Below are positions 26,436 through 35,936 of a stretch of 64,000 bases of DNA, one piece after another. Position 1 is the stretch's first letter. Every line of letters starts with the position of its first letter. Made by a program: the position numbers and the translations under genes. The stretch comes from an uncultured Bacilli bacterium (GTDB lineage Bacteria > Bacillota_I > Bacilli_A > RF39 > UBA660): contig CAKPCB010000007.1 of assembly GCA_934141245.1 (NCBI GenBank), positions 11,164 through 75,163 of the forward strand. Reading direction: 5' to 3'. Below the pieces are notes generated by a model. The model worked only from the letters and a program-made list of their open reading frames with translations. It had not been told where the DNA came from and made no database searches.

Positions 26436-27743
26436 TTAGAAAGGAAGTTTCATATTTCCGGAAGAAAATTGTTTCATCATTTTTTTCATCTGATCAAATT
26501 GCGTTAAAAGTCTATTTACTTCCTGAACAGATAAACCACATCCTTTAGCTATTCTTGTTTTTCTACTAGCTTTAATTATATCTGGATTTCTTCTTTCCTC
26601 TTGTGTCATAGAAAGGATTATTGCTTCTATATGTGCCATTTGTTTTGGATCGATATTTACATTATTTAATCCAAGTTTACTAGCACCAGGTATCAATTTA
26701 ATCAAATTCTCAAGTGGTCCCAATTTCTTTATTTGTTTCATTTGAGAAAGAAAATCTTCTAAATCAAACTTACCATTTTTCATCCTTTTTGCTGCTTTTT
26801 CCGCTTCTTTCTCATCAATTACTTCTGTTGCTTTTTCAACTAAAGATACAATGTCTCCCATTCCAAGAATTCTTCCTGCCATGCGTTTTGGATCAAATGT
26901 ATCAAGTCCATCAAGTTTTTCACCTGTACCAATAAATTTTATTGGAACATTTGTTAAATGTCTAACAGATAAAGCTACACCACCTCTAGTATCACCATCA
27001 AGTTTACTCAATATAACACCAGTCAAAGGCAATTTATCATTAAATCCAGTTATAACATTGATTGCATCTTGTCCCATCATTGCATCAATTACTAGTAATA
27101 TTTCTTGTGGATTCACTTCTGTTCTTATATTTTCTAATTCATTCATTAATTCTTCATCAACATGAAGTCGTCCAGCTGTATCTATTAATACGTAATCATA
27201 GTTATTTTCTTTTGCATATTTTATAGCATTTTTAGATATTAAAACAGGATCATTTTTTCCTTCTTCATAAACCTCAATATTTAACTGTTTACCAATTTGT
27301 TTTAATTGATCAATTGCAGCTGGTCTATAAACATCACAAGCAACCAAAAGTGGCTTTTTAGAGTGCTTCTTTCTTAAAAAATTAGAAAGTTTACCAATTG
27401 TCGTTGTTTTACCACTTCCCTGCAAACCAACCAACATAAGTATAGCAGGATTACCATTTAAATTAAGTGGCTTTTCTTCACCACCCAATAATTCTGTAAG
27501 TTCATCGTTTACTATTTTTACAAACAAGTCACCTGGTTTTATACTCTTCTTTACTTCTTCACCCAATGCCTTTTCTTTTACAGAATTAGTAAATTCCTTT
27601 ACAACTTTGTAGTTTACATCAGCTTCTAATAATGCAAGACGAATTTCTCTTAGCATTTCGCTTATATTATCTTCTGTTATCTTTCCATATCCTTTTATTT
27701 TTGACATTACATTCTGTAATCTATCACCTAAGTTTTCAAACAT
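26436..27743 (-). CDS. ffh: Signal recognition particle protein Ffh
   Basis: 435 aa from ATG 27743 (GGTGAT 6 nt upstream; a GTG at 27755 is part of that SD). SRP54 GTPase that binds the signal sequence and SRP RNA and docks to FtsY. N domain, then G domain with LVGLQGSGKTT (G1), DVYRPAA, LIDTAGRLH (G3), LSKLDGD (G4) and GTGEKLD (G5), then a Met-rich M domain ending QMKKMMKQFSSGNMKLPF. In most Bacillota ffh follows ylxM directly; here a HerA-like ATPase and a membrane protein lie between, and a terminator precedes ffh. Confidence 0.97.
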   Translation of the reverse strand: MFENLGDRLQNVMSKIKGYGKITEDNISEMLREIRLALLEADVNYKVVKEFTNSVKEKALGEEVKKSIKPGDLFVKIVNDELTELLGGEEKPLNLNGNPAILMLVGLQGSGKTTTIGKLSNFLRKKHSKKPLLVACDVYRPAAIDQLKQIGKQLNIEVYEEGKNDPVLISKNAIKYAKENNYDYVLIDTAGRLHVDEELMNELENIRTEVNPQEILLVIDAMMGQDAINVITGFNDKLPLTGVILSKLDGDTRGGVALSVRHLTNVPIKFIGTGEKLDGLDTFDPKRMAGRILGMGDIVSLVEKATEVIDEKEAEKAAKRMKNGKFDLEDFLSQMKQIKKLGPLENLIKLIPGASKLGLNNVNIDPKQMAHIEAIILSMTQEERRNPDIIKASRKTRIAKGCGLSVQEVNRLLTQFDQMKKMMKQFSSGNMKLPF

Positions 27744-27770
27744 ATCTATCACCAAACACTATTATACAAT

Positions 27771-27796
27771 TAAAAAAAAGGTATTTCTACCTTTAA
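27771..27796 (-). terminator. Terminator of the cohesin-like membrane protein gene
   Basis: Minus strand AAAGGTA-GAAA-TACCTTT followed by a T run. It separates this gene from ffh, whose GTATAAT lies just downstream. Confidence 0.75.
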
Positions 27797-27808
27797 TTTT
27801 AATATTTG

Positions 27809-28471
27809 CTATTTTTTAGATTTTAAAGAAAGTATAACCACTGTAATTAGTAATATAAAGTTAGCACCTAAAGATATATATAAAGGCATATTATCTTGTG
27901 CTGGACAATTACTGATTTGATTTACACATTTATCATCTTGGTCTGTTGTTTTATCAACAACGTTCTTTACAATGTTAATGCTTCTTATTTTACTATTTTT
28001 TTCAATTGAACCTAGGTAAAATTCACTACAATCACCAGTAGTATTTTTTGAGCAATCAGTTCTTTCATATTGACTATATAAAGTTATATCAGTATTAACA
28101 TCTTCATTTGAAGCAATTACAGTAAATTCAATATTAATAGTTCCCTTTAAAGTATTATTAGCTTTAGCAGTATATTTAAGTACTACTTCATCGTTATCAT
28201 TTTTATTGGTCACTGACATATTATCACTTGAAGTTATATTAACTATACTTAAATACTTTTTATCATATTTTAGATATACAGTTTGTGAGTTAGATTCACT
28301 AGTAGAAATCGGGAATCCTGAATCAATATTTATTTTATAATGAACTGTATCACTATTCTTTACTGAAGTATTTGATAACTCAGTAGTATAACTTAATCCC
28401 TTATCAGCATAAACTGGTACAACAATTAAAGCAAAGCATAACAAAAGCAAAACAAATCTTAATTTTCTCAT
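27809..28471 (-). CDS. Type I membrane protein with cohesin-like extracellular domain
   Basis: 220 aa. Signal peptide (to about residue 22, VYA-D), a beta-rich domain of about 115 aa with NSDTVHYKINID, VYLKYDKKYLSIVNI and a late INIEFTVIA, a short Cys-containing linker (CSKNTTGDC, CVNQISNC) and one C-terminal membrane helix followed by KSKK. The domain pattern resembles cohesin/dockerin-type or related adhesion modules and the partial protein at 1-225. ATG 28471 has AAGGAGGAG upstream and a near-consensus promoter. Function unknown. Confidence 0.7.
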   Translation of the reverse strand: MRKLRFVLLLLCFALIVVPVYADKGLSYTTELSNTSVKNSDTVHYKINIDSGFPISTSESNSQTVYLKYDKKYLSIVNITSSDNMSVTNKNDNDEVVLKYTAKANNTLKGTINIEFTVIASNEDVNTDITLYSQYERTDCSKNTTGDCSEFYLGSIEKNSKIRSINIVKNVVDKTTDQDDKCVNQISNCPAQDNMPLYISLGANFILLITVVILSLKSKK

Positions 28472-28496
28472 ATTTTCTCCTCCTTATTCTATAGTA

Positions 28497-28525
28497 ATAA
28501 TATAAAATATAGCAAGTTTTGTCAA
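28497..28525 (-). promoter_or_regulatory. Sigma-A promoter for the cohesin-like membrane protein
   Basis: Minus strand TTGACA (28520-28525), 17-nt spacer, TATTAT (28497-28502). Confidence 0.65.
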
Positions 28526-28543
28526 TCTATATCGCACTTTAAA

Positions 28544-30295
28544 TTAGTTACCCCAACTTTTTGTAACATTACAATTTTCACCATTTATCATAGGACTAGG
28601 TTTTTCAAATTTTATCATAAGTGGAACCTTAAATGCAGAACCAAATCCTAAAGCGATTCCTGATTGTAATGATTTTTGCTTATCAATTGTATCTGAACTT
28701 ACATTAGGAATCATTTGCTTTAGATATTCAACATCTTTCGGATGGTTTGTCTTAAATATAATAAAATTTGAAACCTGTGATACAACAGTATCAGATAACT
28801 CAACAGGTCGTTGTGAAATAAGTCCAAGTAAAACACCGTATTTTCTACCTTCTTTGGCTACTCTTTCAAAAATATTATATCCTAATAAATAATTATCATT
28901 ATCATGTTTTATATACCTATGTGCTTCATCTACCAAAATATGAAATGGTAGACTAGCTCTGTTTGGAAGTGTTTTTGCAAATTCAAATACTATTTTAGTA
29001 AATATTTTTGTAATAACACTTGCCATAGAGTCATCTATATCATCAAGATTTATATTTACAAGTTGATATCTTTTATTGTTGTTTATAAGAATACCTGTCA
29101 AATATTCCTCCGGTGTTATATATTCAGGAGAATCAAATATATCATGGTATTTACCTGTTATAAGTGAATGCAATCTAACTTTTATCATTGCAGAATCACT
29201 ATAGCTATTTTCATTTTGATACCATCCCTCAGAAATAAGTACAAAGTTCAATGCCTTTTCCATATCGGCCAAAGTATATCTAACATTATTTTTTGGTTCA
29301 TAATTATCATATTCATCGTTTATAAAACCACTTATATACTCAGTAACTAAAATGCTTTCAGAAAATTCCCCAGATTTATTTATCAAAAAGCAGTCCCTAA
29401 ACTTTCTTGTATAACCCGCACCTTGAACTTCAGTATCTAATTTAAATTGTTCTGTTCCACACATTTCAACAATATTAAATATACTATTTCTTTTATTTGC
29501 GGCTGTATTATTACTATATAAAATAGAAATCATGGCTTTTGCAATCAAATGATTTTTAATATTATTAGATTCTGCACCGTTTTGAGCAAAAATCTTTGTT
29601 AATTTGATCATTTGCTCTATTATAGGTATTTGTGAATGTGCATTACACATTAATAAAAGTGCTATATCATTTGTATCCATTAACCATAACGGAATCTTTA
29701 ACTGTTCACCATATCCACTAAACTTATTAGTAGTAAAAACTCTATAATTGTAATTAGGATTTATTGAATTTAAATTTTGAAATGCGGTAGAATATTCCCC
29801 AGAAATATCAAATAATATAAAATTTGCTTTATATGGATAAGCAGTTGAATTCTGAAATATATTTTGAATAATTCTGGCAAGTCCACAAGACTTTCCACTT
29901 CCACTATTACCAAAGATTGCAAAATGATGTCCTAAAAATTGATTTATATCAACATATACTTTGGAATTTTGATAATGTGGATTCTCACCCAAATATAGGG
30001 AATCTTTTTTATTAATTCCTAAAACAAGTGGTAACTCTTCAAACTTTAAAGTTCTAATCTTTGCATCTAATAAAGGTTTTCGAATAACACCGTTAGTAAG
30101 CTGTCCATTCACAACCTCACCTAACATTTTAATCTTCAATTGTCTGTTATTTAATTCTTCAATTTCCCCAATAATGGCCTTCTCAGTATCGATAATTGCA
30201 ACATGCATATTAAGAATATTAGATTTCAAGTCTACAGTATCACCTAAATTTACAAATATATATGAATCATTCATATAAGCAATTTTATCAAACAT
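28544..30295 (-). CDS. HerA-like ATPase (DUF87/FtsK-HerA superfamily)
   Basis: 583 aa. HerA-type hexameric DNA translocase: N-terminal HAS-barrel-like beta domain (about 1-95), Walker A FGNSGSGKS (about 128-136), FILFDISGEYS after it, Walker B HILVDEAHRYI (about 450-460) and the downstream SQRPVELSDTVVSQVSNF that carries the conserved Arg. HerA normally works with the nuclease NurA in end resection, and in defence loci with Sir2 or other nucleases; no such partner is visible here. It lies between ylxM and ffh, in the same direction, 17 nt after ylxM, so it is probably co-transcribed with ftsY-ylxM. Start ATG 30295 after AAAAGGGG. Confidence 0.88.
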   Translation of the reverse strand: MFDKIAYMNDSYIFVNLGDTVDLKSNILNMHVAIIDTEKAIIGEIEELNNRQLKIKMLGEVVNGQLTNGVIRKPLLDAKIRTLKFEELPLVLGINKKDSLYLGENPHYQNSKVYVDINQFLGHHFAIFGNSGSGKSCGLARIIQNIFQNSTAYPYKANFILFDISGEYSTAFQNLNSINPNYNYRVFTTNKFSGYGEQLKIPLWLMDTNDIALLLMCNAHSQIPIIEQMIKLTKIFAQNGAESNNIKNHLIAKAMISILYSNNTAANKRNSIFNIVEMCGTEQFKLDTEVQGAGYTRKFRDCFLINKSGEFSESILVTEYISGFINDEYDNYEPKNNVRYTLADMEKALNFVLISEGWYQNENSYSDSAMIKVRLHSLITGKYHDIFDSPEYITPEEYLTGILINNNKRYQLVNINLDDIDDSMASVITKIFTKIVFEFAKTLPNRASLPFHILVDEAHRYIKHDNDNYLLGYNIFERVAKEGRKYGVLLGLISQRPVELSDTVVSQVSNFIIFKTNHPKDVEYLKQMIPNVSSDTIDKQKSLQSGIALGFGSAFKVPLMIKFEKPSPMINGENCNVTKSWGN

Positions 30296-30312
30296 AGCAT
30301 ACCCCTTTTCCT

Positions 30313-30606
30313 TTATAATAAATCACTTATTTTTTCAAGTGTTTCATTATCAACTTTATTCTCTAAAATTTTCGTAATCCTTTTTTTCTTTTCAAAAAGC
30401 TTTAGTATACTTTCTAGCTCTTCTAATTTTAATTCAACTATCTTAAGTTGATTATGTACAGCATTCCTACTTATTTTGTTGTTCTCAGCAATTTCAGATA
30501 AAGTTAAATTATCATAGTAATACTCTTCAAAATATTTCTGTTGCTTTTCAGTGAATAATCCTTTATAAAAATCATACAAATCATTTAAATATATTCTTCT
30601 ATCCAT
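30313..30606 (-). CDS. ylxM: YlxM, SRP-associated HTH protein
   Basis: 97 aa. UPF0122 family: KQQKYFEEYYYDNLTLSEIAE then NKISRNAVHNQLK forms a sigma-70 region 4-like helix-turn-helix. YlxM proteins accompany ftsY and ffh and have been reported to bind SRP and modulate its GTPase activity. ATG lies one base after the ftsY stop (TAATATG), so it is coupled to ftsY. Confidence 0.93.
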   Translation of the reverse strand: MDRRIYLNDLYDFYKGLFTEKQQKYFEEYYYDNLTLSEIAENNKISRNAVHNQLKIVELKLEELESILKLFEKKKRITKILENKVDNETLEKISDLL

Positions 30607-30607
30607 A

Positions 30608-31648
30608 TTACATCATATCCTTAAATAATCCATATATATATTTTTCAATATCAAAGCTCTGTAAATCTTCTTTTGTCTCACCCAGCCCAATAAACTTCAC
30701 CGGAATTCCTACTTTTTCTTTAATTGCAAGTACTATTCCACCCTTTGCAGTTCCATCCATTTTTGTTAAAACAATACCTGTAATATTGGTTATTTTTTTA
30801 AAAGAAGTAGCTTGATTAATACCATTTTGACCAGTTGTTGCATCTATAACTAATAGGGTTTCATGTGGTGCATTTGGTATTATTTTACCTATAACTCTGT
30901 TAATTTTATCAAGTTCTTGCATTAAGTTAGTTTTATTTTGCAGTCTACCCGCAGTATCAATTAAAACAATATCACTTTTCTCTTTTAAGGCAGCTTTCAA
31001 CCCATCATATATAACACTTGATGGATCGACACTTTCTGATTTACCAGTAAAAGAAACTCCAACTTTTGTAGCCCATTCTTCAAGTTGTTTTGTAGCACCG
31101 GCCCTAAACGTATCACCGGCTATTAACATAACTTTTTTTCCATCAGATTTAAACTTATCCGCAAGCTTTGCTATTGTAGTGGTTTTCCCAACACCATTAA
31201 CACCTACAAATAATATTACTGTTGGGTCACTATCAGAAAAATTTATTTTGTTAGATATTATATCATCATTAACATATATTATAAAAAGTTCATCTACAAT
31301 TATTTCTTTTAAATATTCTGGATCCTGAATTTTTTCTTTTCTTACTCTTTCTCTCAACCTATCAATAAAATTTATTACTGTGTCCACACCAACATCAGCA
31401 TTAATCAATATTTCCTCTAATTCTTCAAAGTATTCCTCAGTAATCTTATTATACTTTCTTGTAAGATTTATAAGTTTAGAAGTAAAATTTTCTCTAGATT
31501 TTACCAATCCTTGCTCATAGATTTTTACACTTTCTACATTTTTTTCATTATTTTTTTTATCATTTAGTTCCTTTTTTTGATTTTCAGATACATTTTCATT
31601 ACTTTTATTGTCAGAAAAAATATTTTTAATTCTATTAAATAATCCCAT
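30608..31648 (-). CDS. ftsY: SRP receptor FtsY
   Basis: 346 aa from the second of two tandem ATGs (31648), which has the better spacing from AAGGTGAT; the other begins at 31651. It docks Ffh-ribosome complexes at the membrane. An acidic, Lys/Asn/Glu-rich A region (about 1-55), N domain, then G domain with VGVNGVGKTT (G1), GDTFRAGAT, LIDTAGRLQ, LTKMDGTAKGG and GLGETKED. First gene of the ftsY-ylxM-herA unit. Confidence 0.96.
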   Translation of the reverse strand: MGLFNRIKNIFSDNKSNENVSENQKKELNDKKNNEKNVESVKIYEQGLVKSRENFTSKLINLTRKYNKITEEYFEELEEILINADVGVDTVINFIDRLRERVRKEKIQDPEYLKEIIVDELFIIYVNDDIISNKINFSDSDPTVILFVGVNGVGKTTTIAKLADKFKSDGKKVMLIAGDTFRAGATKQLEEWATKVGVSFTGKSESVDPSSVIYDGLKAALKEKSDIVLIDTAGRLQNKTNLMQELDKINRVIGKIIPNAPHETLLVIDATTGQNGINQATSFKKITNITGIVLTKMDGTAKGGIVLAIKEKVGIPVKFIGLGETKEDLQSFDIEKYIYGLFKDMM

Positions 31649-31737
31649 CATATCACCTTCTTGATATCACCTAAAATATACAATACAAGCATTTCTGTGT
31701 CAATTGTTATTTAATATATTATAGGTACTATTAAATA

Positions 31738-31770
31738 GCAAAAAAGATATAATTATACCTCTTTTTTGTA
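31738..31770 (-). terminator. Terminator of ezrA
   Basis: Minus strand CAAAAAAGA-TATA / TATA-TCTTTTTTG hairpin overlapping the last codons of ezrA. Confidence 0.65.
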
Positions 31771-33468
31771 AAATGTTTCTATTTTTTTAGAAAAGCTTGG
31801 TTCAACCATCTCTATTGCTCTAGTAGAAACCTCAAGTGAATGTTTATAATCACCTTTATAGAAGAGAATTTCAGCACGATTCAAAGCATGTGCAACATTT
31901 TCATAATCACTTCTAAATCTGTTTCCATAAACAATGGATGCTTCAGACATTTTCGCAAGCCTTATAGTTTCATTAGTAGTATTATAAAGTTTTAATACCA
32001 AATCTCTTGCTGTATCTACTCTTGTATTTAAAACATTAATAACAATAGGCTTTTTTTCTAATTCTTTAATAACTTCAAGAATAGATTCATTTGCTTCAGA
32101 CAGCTCAACAAAATAATTATTAGTAATTATAGGCAATTTATAACTTCTAATCTTAATCTTTGATTGCTTTAAAAGCTCTTGAATTTCATCTAATTGTTCC
32201 CTCGCTCTTACTTCATCCTCATACATATTACCTAAAGATTTTAATGCTTTATCTAAATCATCATCTATTTTCTTTAGTCTATTTGAAAATTGTTTTATAT
32301 CATCAACAATCTTCGAATATGGAATTTTTCTTTTCTTTAAATCTTTTATTCCTGTTTTATAATCTCTATTTAAGTCTAGTAATGAAGAATTAACTTCATC
32401 AATTATTTTAACATCCTCATCACTTAAATCGTAAAGATTTTTTATGGAATCTAATTGACTATAAATATCCGCCACAACATTATTTACTTTTTCTAGCTTT
32501 CTCTCAAATATTGGAGCCTCTTCTTCAAATTCTTTTCTGGAATTTTTTTCATTCTCAAAATCTGTAAATAGTGAATCCAAATATTCAAGCATAGTTTTCA
32601 ACTCAAAAAGGCAATCTTCTAAATTTAAAACTTTAACTCTATCCAATATATCATTAACATGTTTTGTTGTTTCTTCAATATTATAAGGGATTTGTAAATA
32701 ATCAAGTGGATAATCTTTTTTTACCATTTCATCATAAACACTATTAATTTGCTCAATACGTTTTGGAATTAATTTAGTTATAAGCAATACTAAATCTGGA
32801 ACTTCAGAAATAACAATCCCCATATGATCAACCATTGAATCTATAGCTTTTACTATATGAACTACCTCATTATATTCATTATGTTCCATTGAAACTTCAA
32901 AATCATTAAAACGCTTCTCAATATTTTCAAATTGCAATTCTATAATCTCAGAAATACTGTCATATTCCTTCTTATGTATTTCAAAAGAATTAAGAAGTTC
33001 TCTATATCTAGTTTTTAATTTAATTATTATACTTCTATACTTTTCTTCGCTTAAAGTAATTTCTTTTATTTCATCCAAAAGTGTATCAGCTAATACTTTT
33101 GCTTTAGAAATTTCTATTTCAATATGACATAATTTTTGAAGTGTATCACTATATTTTCTTTTTCCATCATCGAAATCTAAATCAATAATCATGTCATTTA
33201 TTCTAGATAAATTATTTTCCTTTAGTTTTTTGAATCTTTCTTGCCATGAATTATACTTCTCTTCCATTTTTTCATTTTTAATTATTGTCTCCATTTTAGA
33301 AAGTTCCGCATCAATTGGAGTTGATTCAATAATGTTTTTTTCTTTATCTAGTTCCTCTATTTTATCTTTTAATAATTTATATTTTTTCTTCTTTAAAACA
33401 ATGACTAATATAATAAGAATAATAACTAATAAAGCAATGATAGAACCAACAATAATATTCTTAGTCAT
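31753..33468 (-). CDS. ezrA: Septation ring formation regulator EzrA
   Basis: 571 aa, normal length. A single N-terminal membrane helix (about residues 5-25) is followed by long spectrin-like coiled-coil repeats throughout (for example ELDKEKNII, EKYNSWQERFKKLKENNLSRIN). EzrA interacts with FtsZ, limits Z-ring number and takes part in divisome and wall synthesis coordination. ATG 33468 has AGAGGTG upstream. Its closeness to rpsD-tyrS and ytxG/ytxH matches the Bacillus gene neighbourhood. Confidence 0.95.
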   Translation of the reverse strand: MTKNIIVGSIIALLVIILIILVIVLKKKKYKLLKDKIEELDKEKNIIESTPIDAELSKMETIIKNEKMEEKYNSWQERFKKLKENNLSRINDMIIDLDFDDGKRKYSDTLQKLCHIEIEISKAKVLADTLLDEIKEITLSEEKYRSIIIKLKTRYRELLNSFEIHKKEYDSISEIIELQFENIEKRFNDFEVSMEHNEYNEVVHIVKAIDSMVDHMGIVISEVPDLVLLITKLIPKRIEQINSVYDEMVKKDYPLDYLQIPYNIEETTKHVNDILDRVKVLNLEDCLFELKTMLEYLDSLFTDFENEKNSRKEFEEEAPIFERKLEKVNNVVADIYSQLDSIKNLYDLSDEDVKIIDEVNSSLLDLNRDYKTGIKDLKKRKIPYSKIVDDIKQFSNRLKKIDDDLDKALKSLGNMYEDEVRAREQLDEIQELLKQSKIKIRSYKLPIITNNYFVELSEANESILEVIKELEKKPIVINVLNTRVDTARDLVLKLYNTTNETIRLAKMSEASIVYGNRFRSDYENVAHALNRAEILFYKGDYKHSLEVSTRAIEMVEPSFSKKIETFYKKEV

Positions 33469-33595
33469 ATAACACCTCTATTCTTGATTATATTAATAGT
33501 TTAACACAAACACAAAAAATTTCCTATAAATTTGTTAAAAAATGTTGTTTTGAAATAATATCAGTTGTTGCAACATATTACACTGTAAAAAAAGA

Positions 33596-33624
33596 TTGAC
33601 TCAATTAGAATTATATATTATAAT
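33596..33624 (+). promoter_or_regulatory. Promoter of rpsD
   Basis: TTGACT (33596-33601), 17-nt spacer, TATAAT (33619-33624). Confidence 0.7.
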
Positions 33625-33630
33625 TATAGT

Positions 33631-33795
33631 CGCATATTCAATGAATGGCTTTGCAGCTTATTGCTATTGGTATTGTAATGTGTTTATTACGTTTGTAAGT
33701 ATCTTATAAAAAGCTGGTAAGTGAAAACATTAAAATAAACTCCCTATGATATCAATACAAATTTCTTTGTTTATGTAAAAATAAATAAAGGAGGT
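33631..33795 (+). promoter_or_regulatory. Long rpsD leader, probable S4 autoregulatory region
   Basis: The 333-nt gap between ezrA and rpsD holds this promoter and about 170 nt of leader without an ORF. The leader is less AT-rich in its first 90 nt and contains possible pairs such as AGCTT with AAGCT. In Bacillus S4 represses rpsD through a leader structure; I infer the same here from length and position, not from a folded model. Confidence 0.45.
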
Positions 33796-33801
33796 AATAA
33801 A

Positions 33802-34404
33802 ATGTCAAGATATACTGGACCTAGTTACAAGCAAGCACGTCGTGTTGGTTTTTCAGTACTAGAAAACGGAAAAGACATTGCTAGACGTCCATACGGACCA
33901 GGACAACATGGAGCTGATAGAAAAGGAAAATTATCAAACTATGGTGTTCAATTAAAAGAAAAACAAAAAGTTAGATTTATGTATGGTCTTAATGAAAAGC
34001 AATTCAAGAAAACTTTCCTTGAAGCTGGTAAAATGCAAGGAATCCATGGTGAGAATTTCTTAAGATTACTTGAATCAAGACTTGATAACTTAGTTTACCG
34101 TTTAGGATTTGCATCTACTCGTCGTGGTGCCAGACAACTTGTTAATCATGGCCATATCTTAGTTAATGGTAAAAAGGTTGATATTCCTTCATACAGAGTT
34201 AAACCTGGCTCTACTATAACTTTAAAAGATAAGGATAAAGATTTAAAAGTTGTTAAAGAATCTCTAGAAAAAGTAACTAATAGAGTTGAATTCGTTACAT
34301 ATGACGAAGGTAAAATGATTGGTACTTATGTTAGAATGCCTGAGAGAAATGAATTGAATCCAGACATTAAAGAAACTCTAATCGTTGAATTCTATAACAG
34401 ATAA
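33802..34404 (+). CDS. rpsD: 30S ribosomal protein S4
   Basis: 200 aa, normal length. Binds 16S rRNA and begins small-subunit assembly. N-terminal MSRYTGPSYKQARR, then the S4 RNA-binding domain with LESRLDNLVYRLGFA and ARQLVNHGHILVNGKKVDIPSY, ending IVEFYNR. It lacks the zinc-binding cysteines at the N-terminus (the Cys-minus form). ATG follows AAAGGAGGTAATAAA. Monocistronic with a terminator shared with tyrS. Confidence 0.98.
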   Translation: MSRYTGPSYKQARRVGFSVLENGKDIARRPYGPGQHGADRKGKLSNYGVQLKEKQKVRFMYGLNEKQFKKTFLEAGKMQGIHGENFLRLLESRLDNLVYRLGFASTRRGARQLVNHGHILVNGKKVDIPSYRVKPGSTITLKDKDKDLKVVKESLEKVTNRVEFVTYDEGKMIGTYVRMPERNELNPDIKETLIVEFYNR

Positions 34405-34423
34405 TATTAATATTAAAATTAAA

Positions 34424-34447
34424 AACCGGATTGCTCCGGTTTTTTTG
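34424..34447 (+). terminator. Bidirectional terminator between rpsD and tyrS
   Basis: AAAAACCGGA-TTGC-TCCGGTTTTTTT: 6-bp GC-rich stem with A/T runs on both sides, so it works in both directions. Confidence 0.9.
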
Positions 34448-34451
34448 TTTG

Positions 34452-35678
34452 CTATTTTAATATTATTAAGTAATATTTCTTTTTACCACGTCTTATTGCA
34501 ATATACTTATCATCTATCGCTACTGATTTATCTATTAGATAGTTCTCTTCTTTTACAGCATCTCCATTTATACTTATGGCACCATTGTTAATAAATTCTC
34601 TTGCTTCTCTTTTACTAGACGCAGCATGTGATTCAACCAATACATCAATTAATGTTTTGCCAGGTTCTGTTTCATATGTTGGAACACCTTTGAATACTTC
34701 TTCTATTTCTTTTGAAGTTAATTCTTTTATATCTCCATTAAATAATACTTGGCTAAGTTTAAGTGCTTTTTCATACTCTTCTTTTCCATGAATATCAGTA
34801 ATAACTTCCCTTGCCAAAATTTTATGAGCTTCTCTTAAACCTGGATTTTCATTATGTCTTTTTTCAATTTCTTCTATTTCTTCTTTTGATAAGAATGTTA
34901 ATTTTTTTAGATATTCTATAATCATAGAATCTTCAAGATTAATTAAATATTGATATAATTCATAACTAGATGTTTTATTTTTATCTAACCATAAAGCATT
35001 TCCCTCTGTCTTACCAAATTTTACACCATTTGAATCAGTTACCAAAGGCATAACCATACCATATATTTCCTTATCTAATTTTTTACGAACTAGTTCAATC
35101 CCAGAAGTTATATTTCCCCATTGGTCAGAACCAGCAACTTGTAGTGTACAACCTCTTTCTTGATATAAATGCATGAAGTCTAATGCTTGTAATATCATAT
35201 ATGAAAATTCTGCATATGTAATACCACTTTCTAGTCTTGATTTTACTTTATCTTTGGCAAGCATATAATTAATATTAAAATACTTACCATAATCCCTTAA
35301 GAAGTCAATTACATTTATATCTTTTGTCCAGTCATAATTATTTACAACTTCAAATCCAAATATTTCTTCTGCCTGTTTTTTTAGTCCTTTGAAATTATGC
35401 TCTACTTCCTCTTTTGATATCATAGGACGTTCAGCAGAAGGTTTTGGATCTCCAATAAGCCCAGTAGCACCTCCAACTAAGAGTATTGGATGGTGTCCAG
35501 CTTTAGCAAGTCTTTTTGAAATCAAAAATGATGAATAATGTCCAATATGCATAGAGTCAGCAGTCGGATCTGTTCCTATATAAAATGTTAAACTTTCATT
35601 ATTTAATTTATCTATAAGATCTGGACTACTAATATCTTGTATAAGTCCTCTCCATTTTAGTTCTTCATATAAAGTCAT
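34452..35678 (-). CDS. tyrS: Tyrosyl-tRNA synthetase
   Basis: 408 aa. Class I synthetase: HIGH-type MHIGHYSS (about 43-50), tyrosine-site YMILQALDFMHL and GSDQWGN, and the KMSKS-equivalent VKFGKTEGN. A C-terminal S4-like RNA-binding domain (about 345-408) holds ISINGDAV. ATG 35678 has AAAGGAGGAG upstream. Expression is governed by the T-box leader at about 35697-35901. Confidence 0.97.
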   Translation of the reverse strand: MTLYEELKWRGLIQDISSPDLIDKLNNESLTFYIGTDPTADSMHIGHYSSFLISKRLAKAGHHPILLVGGATGLIGDPKPSAERPMISKEEVEHNFKGLKKQAEEIFGFEVVNNYDWTKDINVIDFLRDYGKYFNINYMLAKDKVKSRLESGITYAEFSYMILQALDFMHLYQERGCTLQVAGSDQWGNITSGIELVRKKLDKEIYGMVMPLVTDSNGVKFGKTEGNALWLDKNKTSSYELYQYLINLEDSMIIEYLKKLTFLSKEEIEEIEKRHNENPGLREAHKILAREVITDIHGKEEYEKALKLSQVLFNGDIKELTSKEIEEVFKGVPTYETEPGKTLIDVLVESHAASSKREAREFINNGAISINGDAVKEENYLIDKSVAIDDKYIAIRRGKKKYYLIILK

Positions 35679-35696
35679 ATTATCTCTCCTCCTTTT

Positions 35697-35901
35697 TTAA
35701 AATAAAAAGAGATAGTATTCTAAGGACGGGCATTACCCGTGGTACCACCTTAATTCATAGAAAACTATCTCTTTACTATATGGCGTAACCCTATCGCTCC
35801 AAACTTGTAATTCATATATTTCTAAAGGCTAGTTTACACCATTCACTAACTCTCTTGTGCTTTAGAAAAATACTACTATAATTCTTCATCGCTTAAATAT
35901 G
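35697..35901 (-). promoter_or_regulatory. T-box leader of tyrS (tyrosine)
   Basis: The minus strand has the T-box sequence AATTAAGGTGGTACCACGG followed by GCCCGTCC and a terminator stem in which AAAGAGATAGT pairs with ACTATCTCTTT and a T run. Upstream are Stem I elements (AGAGAGTTAGTG, GGTGTAAACTAGC) and a specifier loop GAATTACAAG, in which UAC codes for tyrosine. Uncharged tRNA-Tyr binding should favour the antiterminator and turn on tyrS. Confidence 0.93.
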
Positions 35902-35907
35902 CTTATT

Positions 35908-35936
35908 ATCATAGCACTTATGATTTAATTTTGCAA
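35908..35936 (-). promoter_or_regulatory. Promoter of the tyrS T-box transcript
   Basis: Minus strand TTGCAA (35931-35936), 17-nt spacer, TATGAT (35908-35913), directly after the ytxH stop. Confidence 0.6.

Noticed and set aside
28544..30295. HerA-based antiphage system
   Set aside because: HerA in defence requires a nuclease or Sir2/DUF4297 partner; the neighbours are ylxM, ftsY, a membrane protein and ffh, which are housekeeping.
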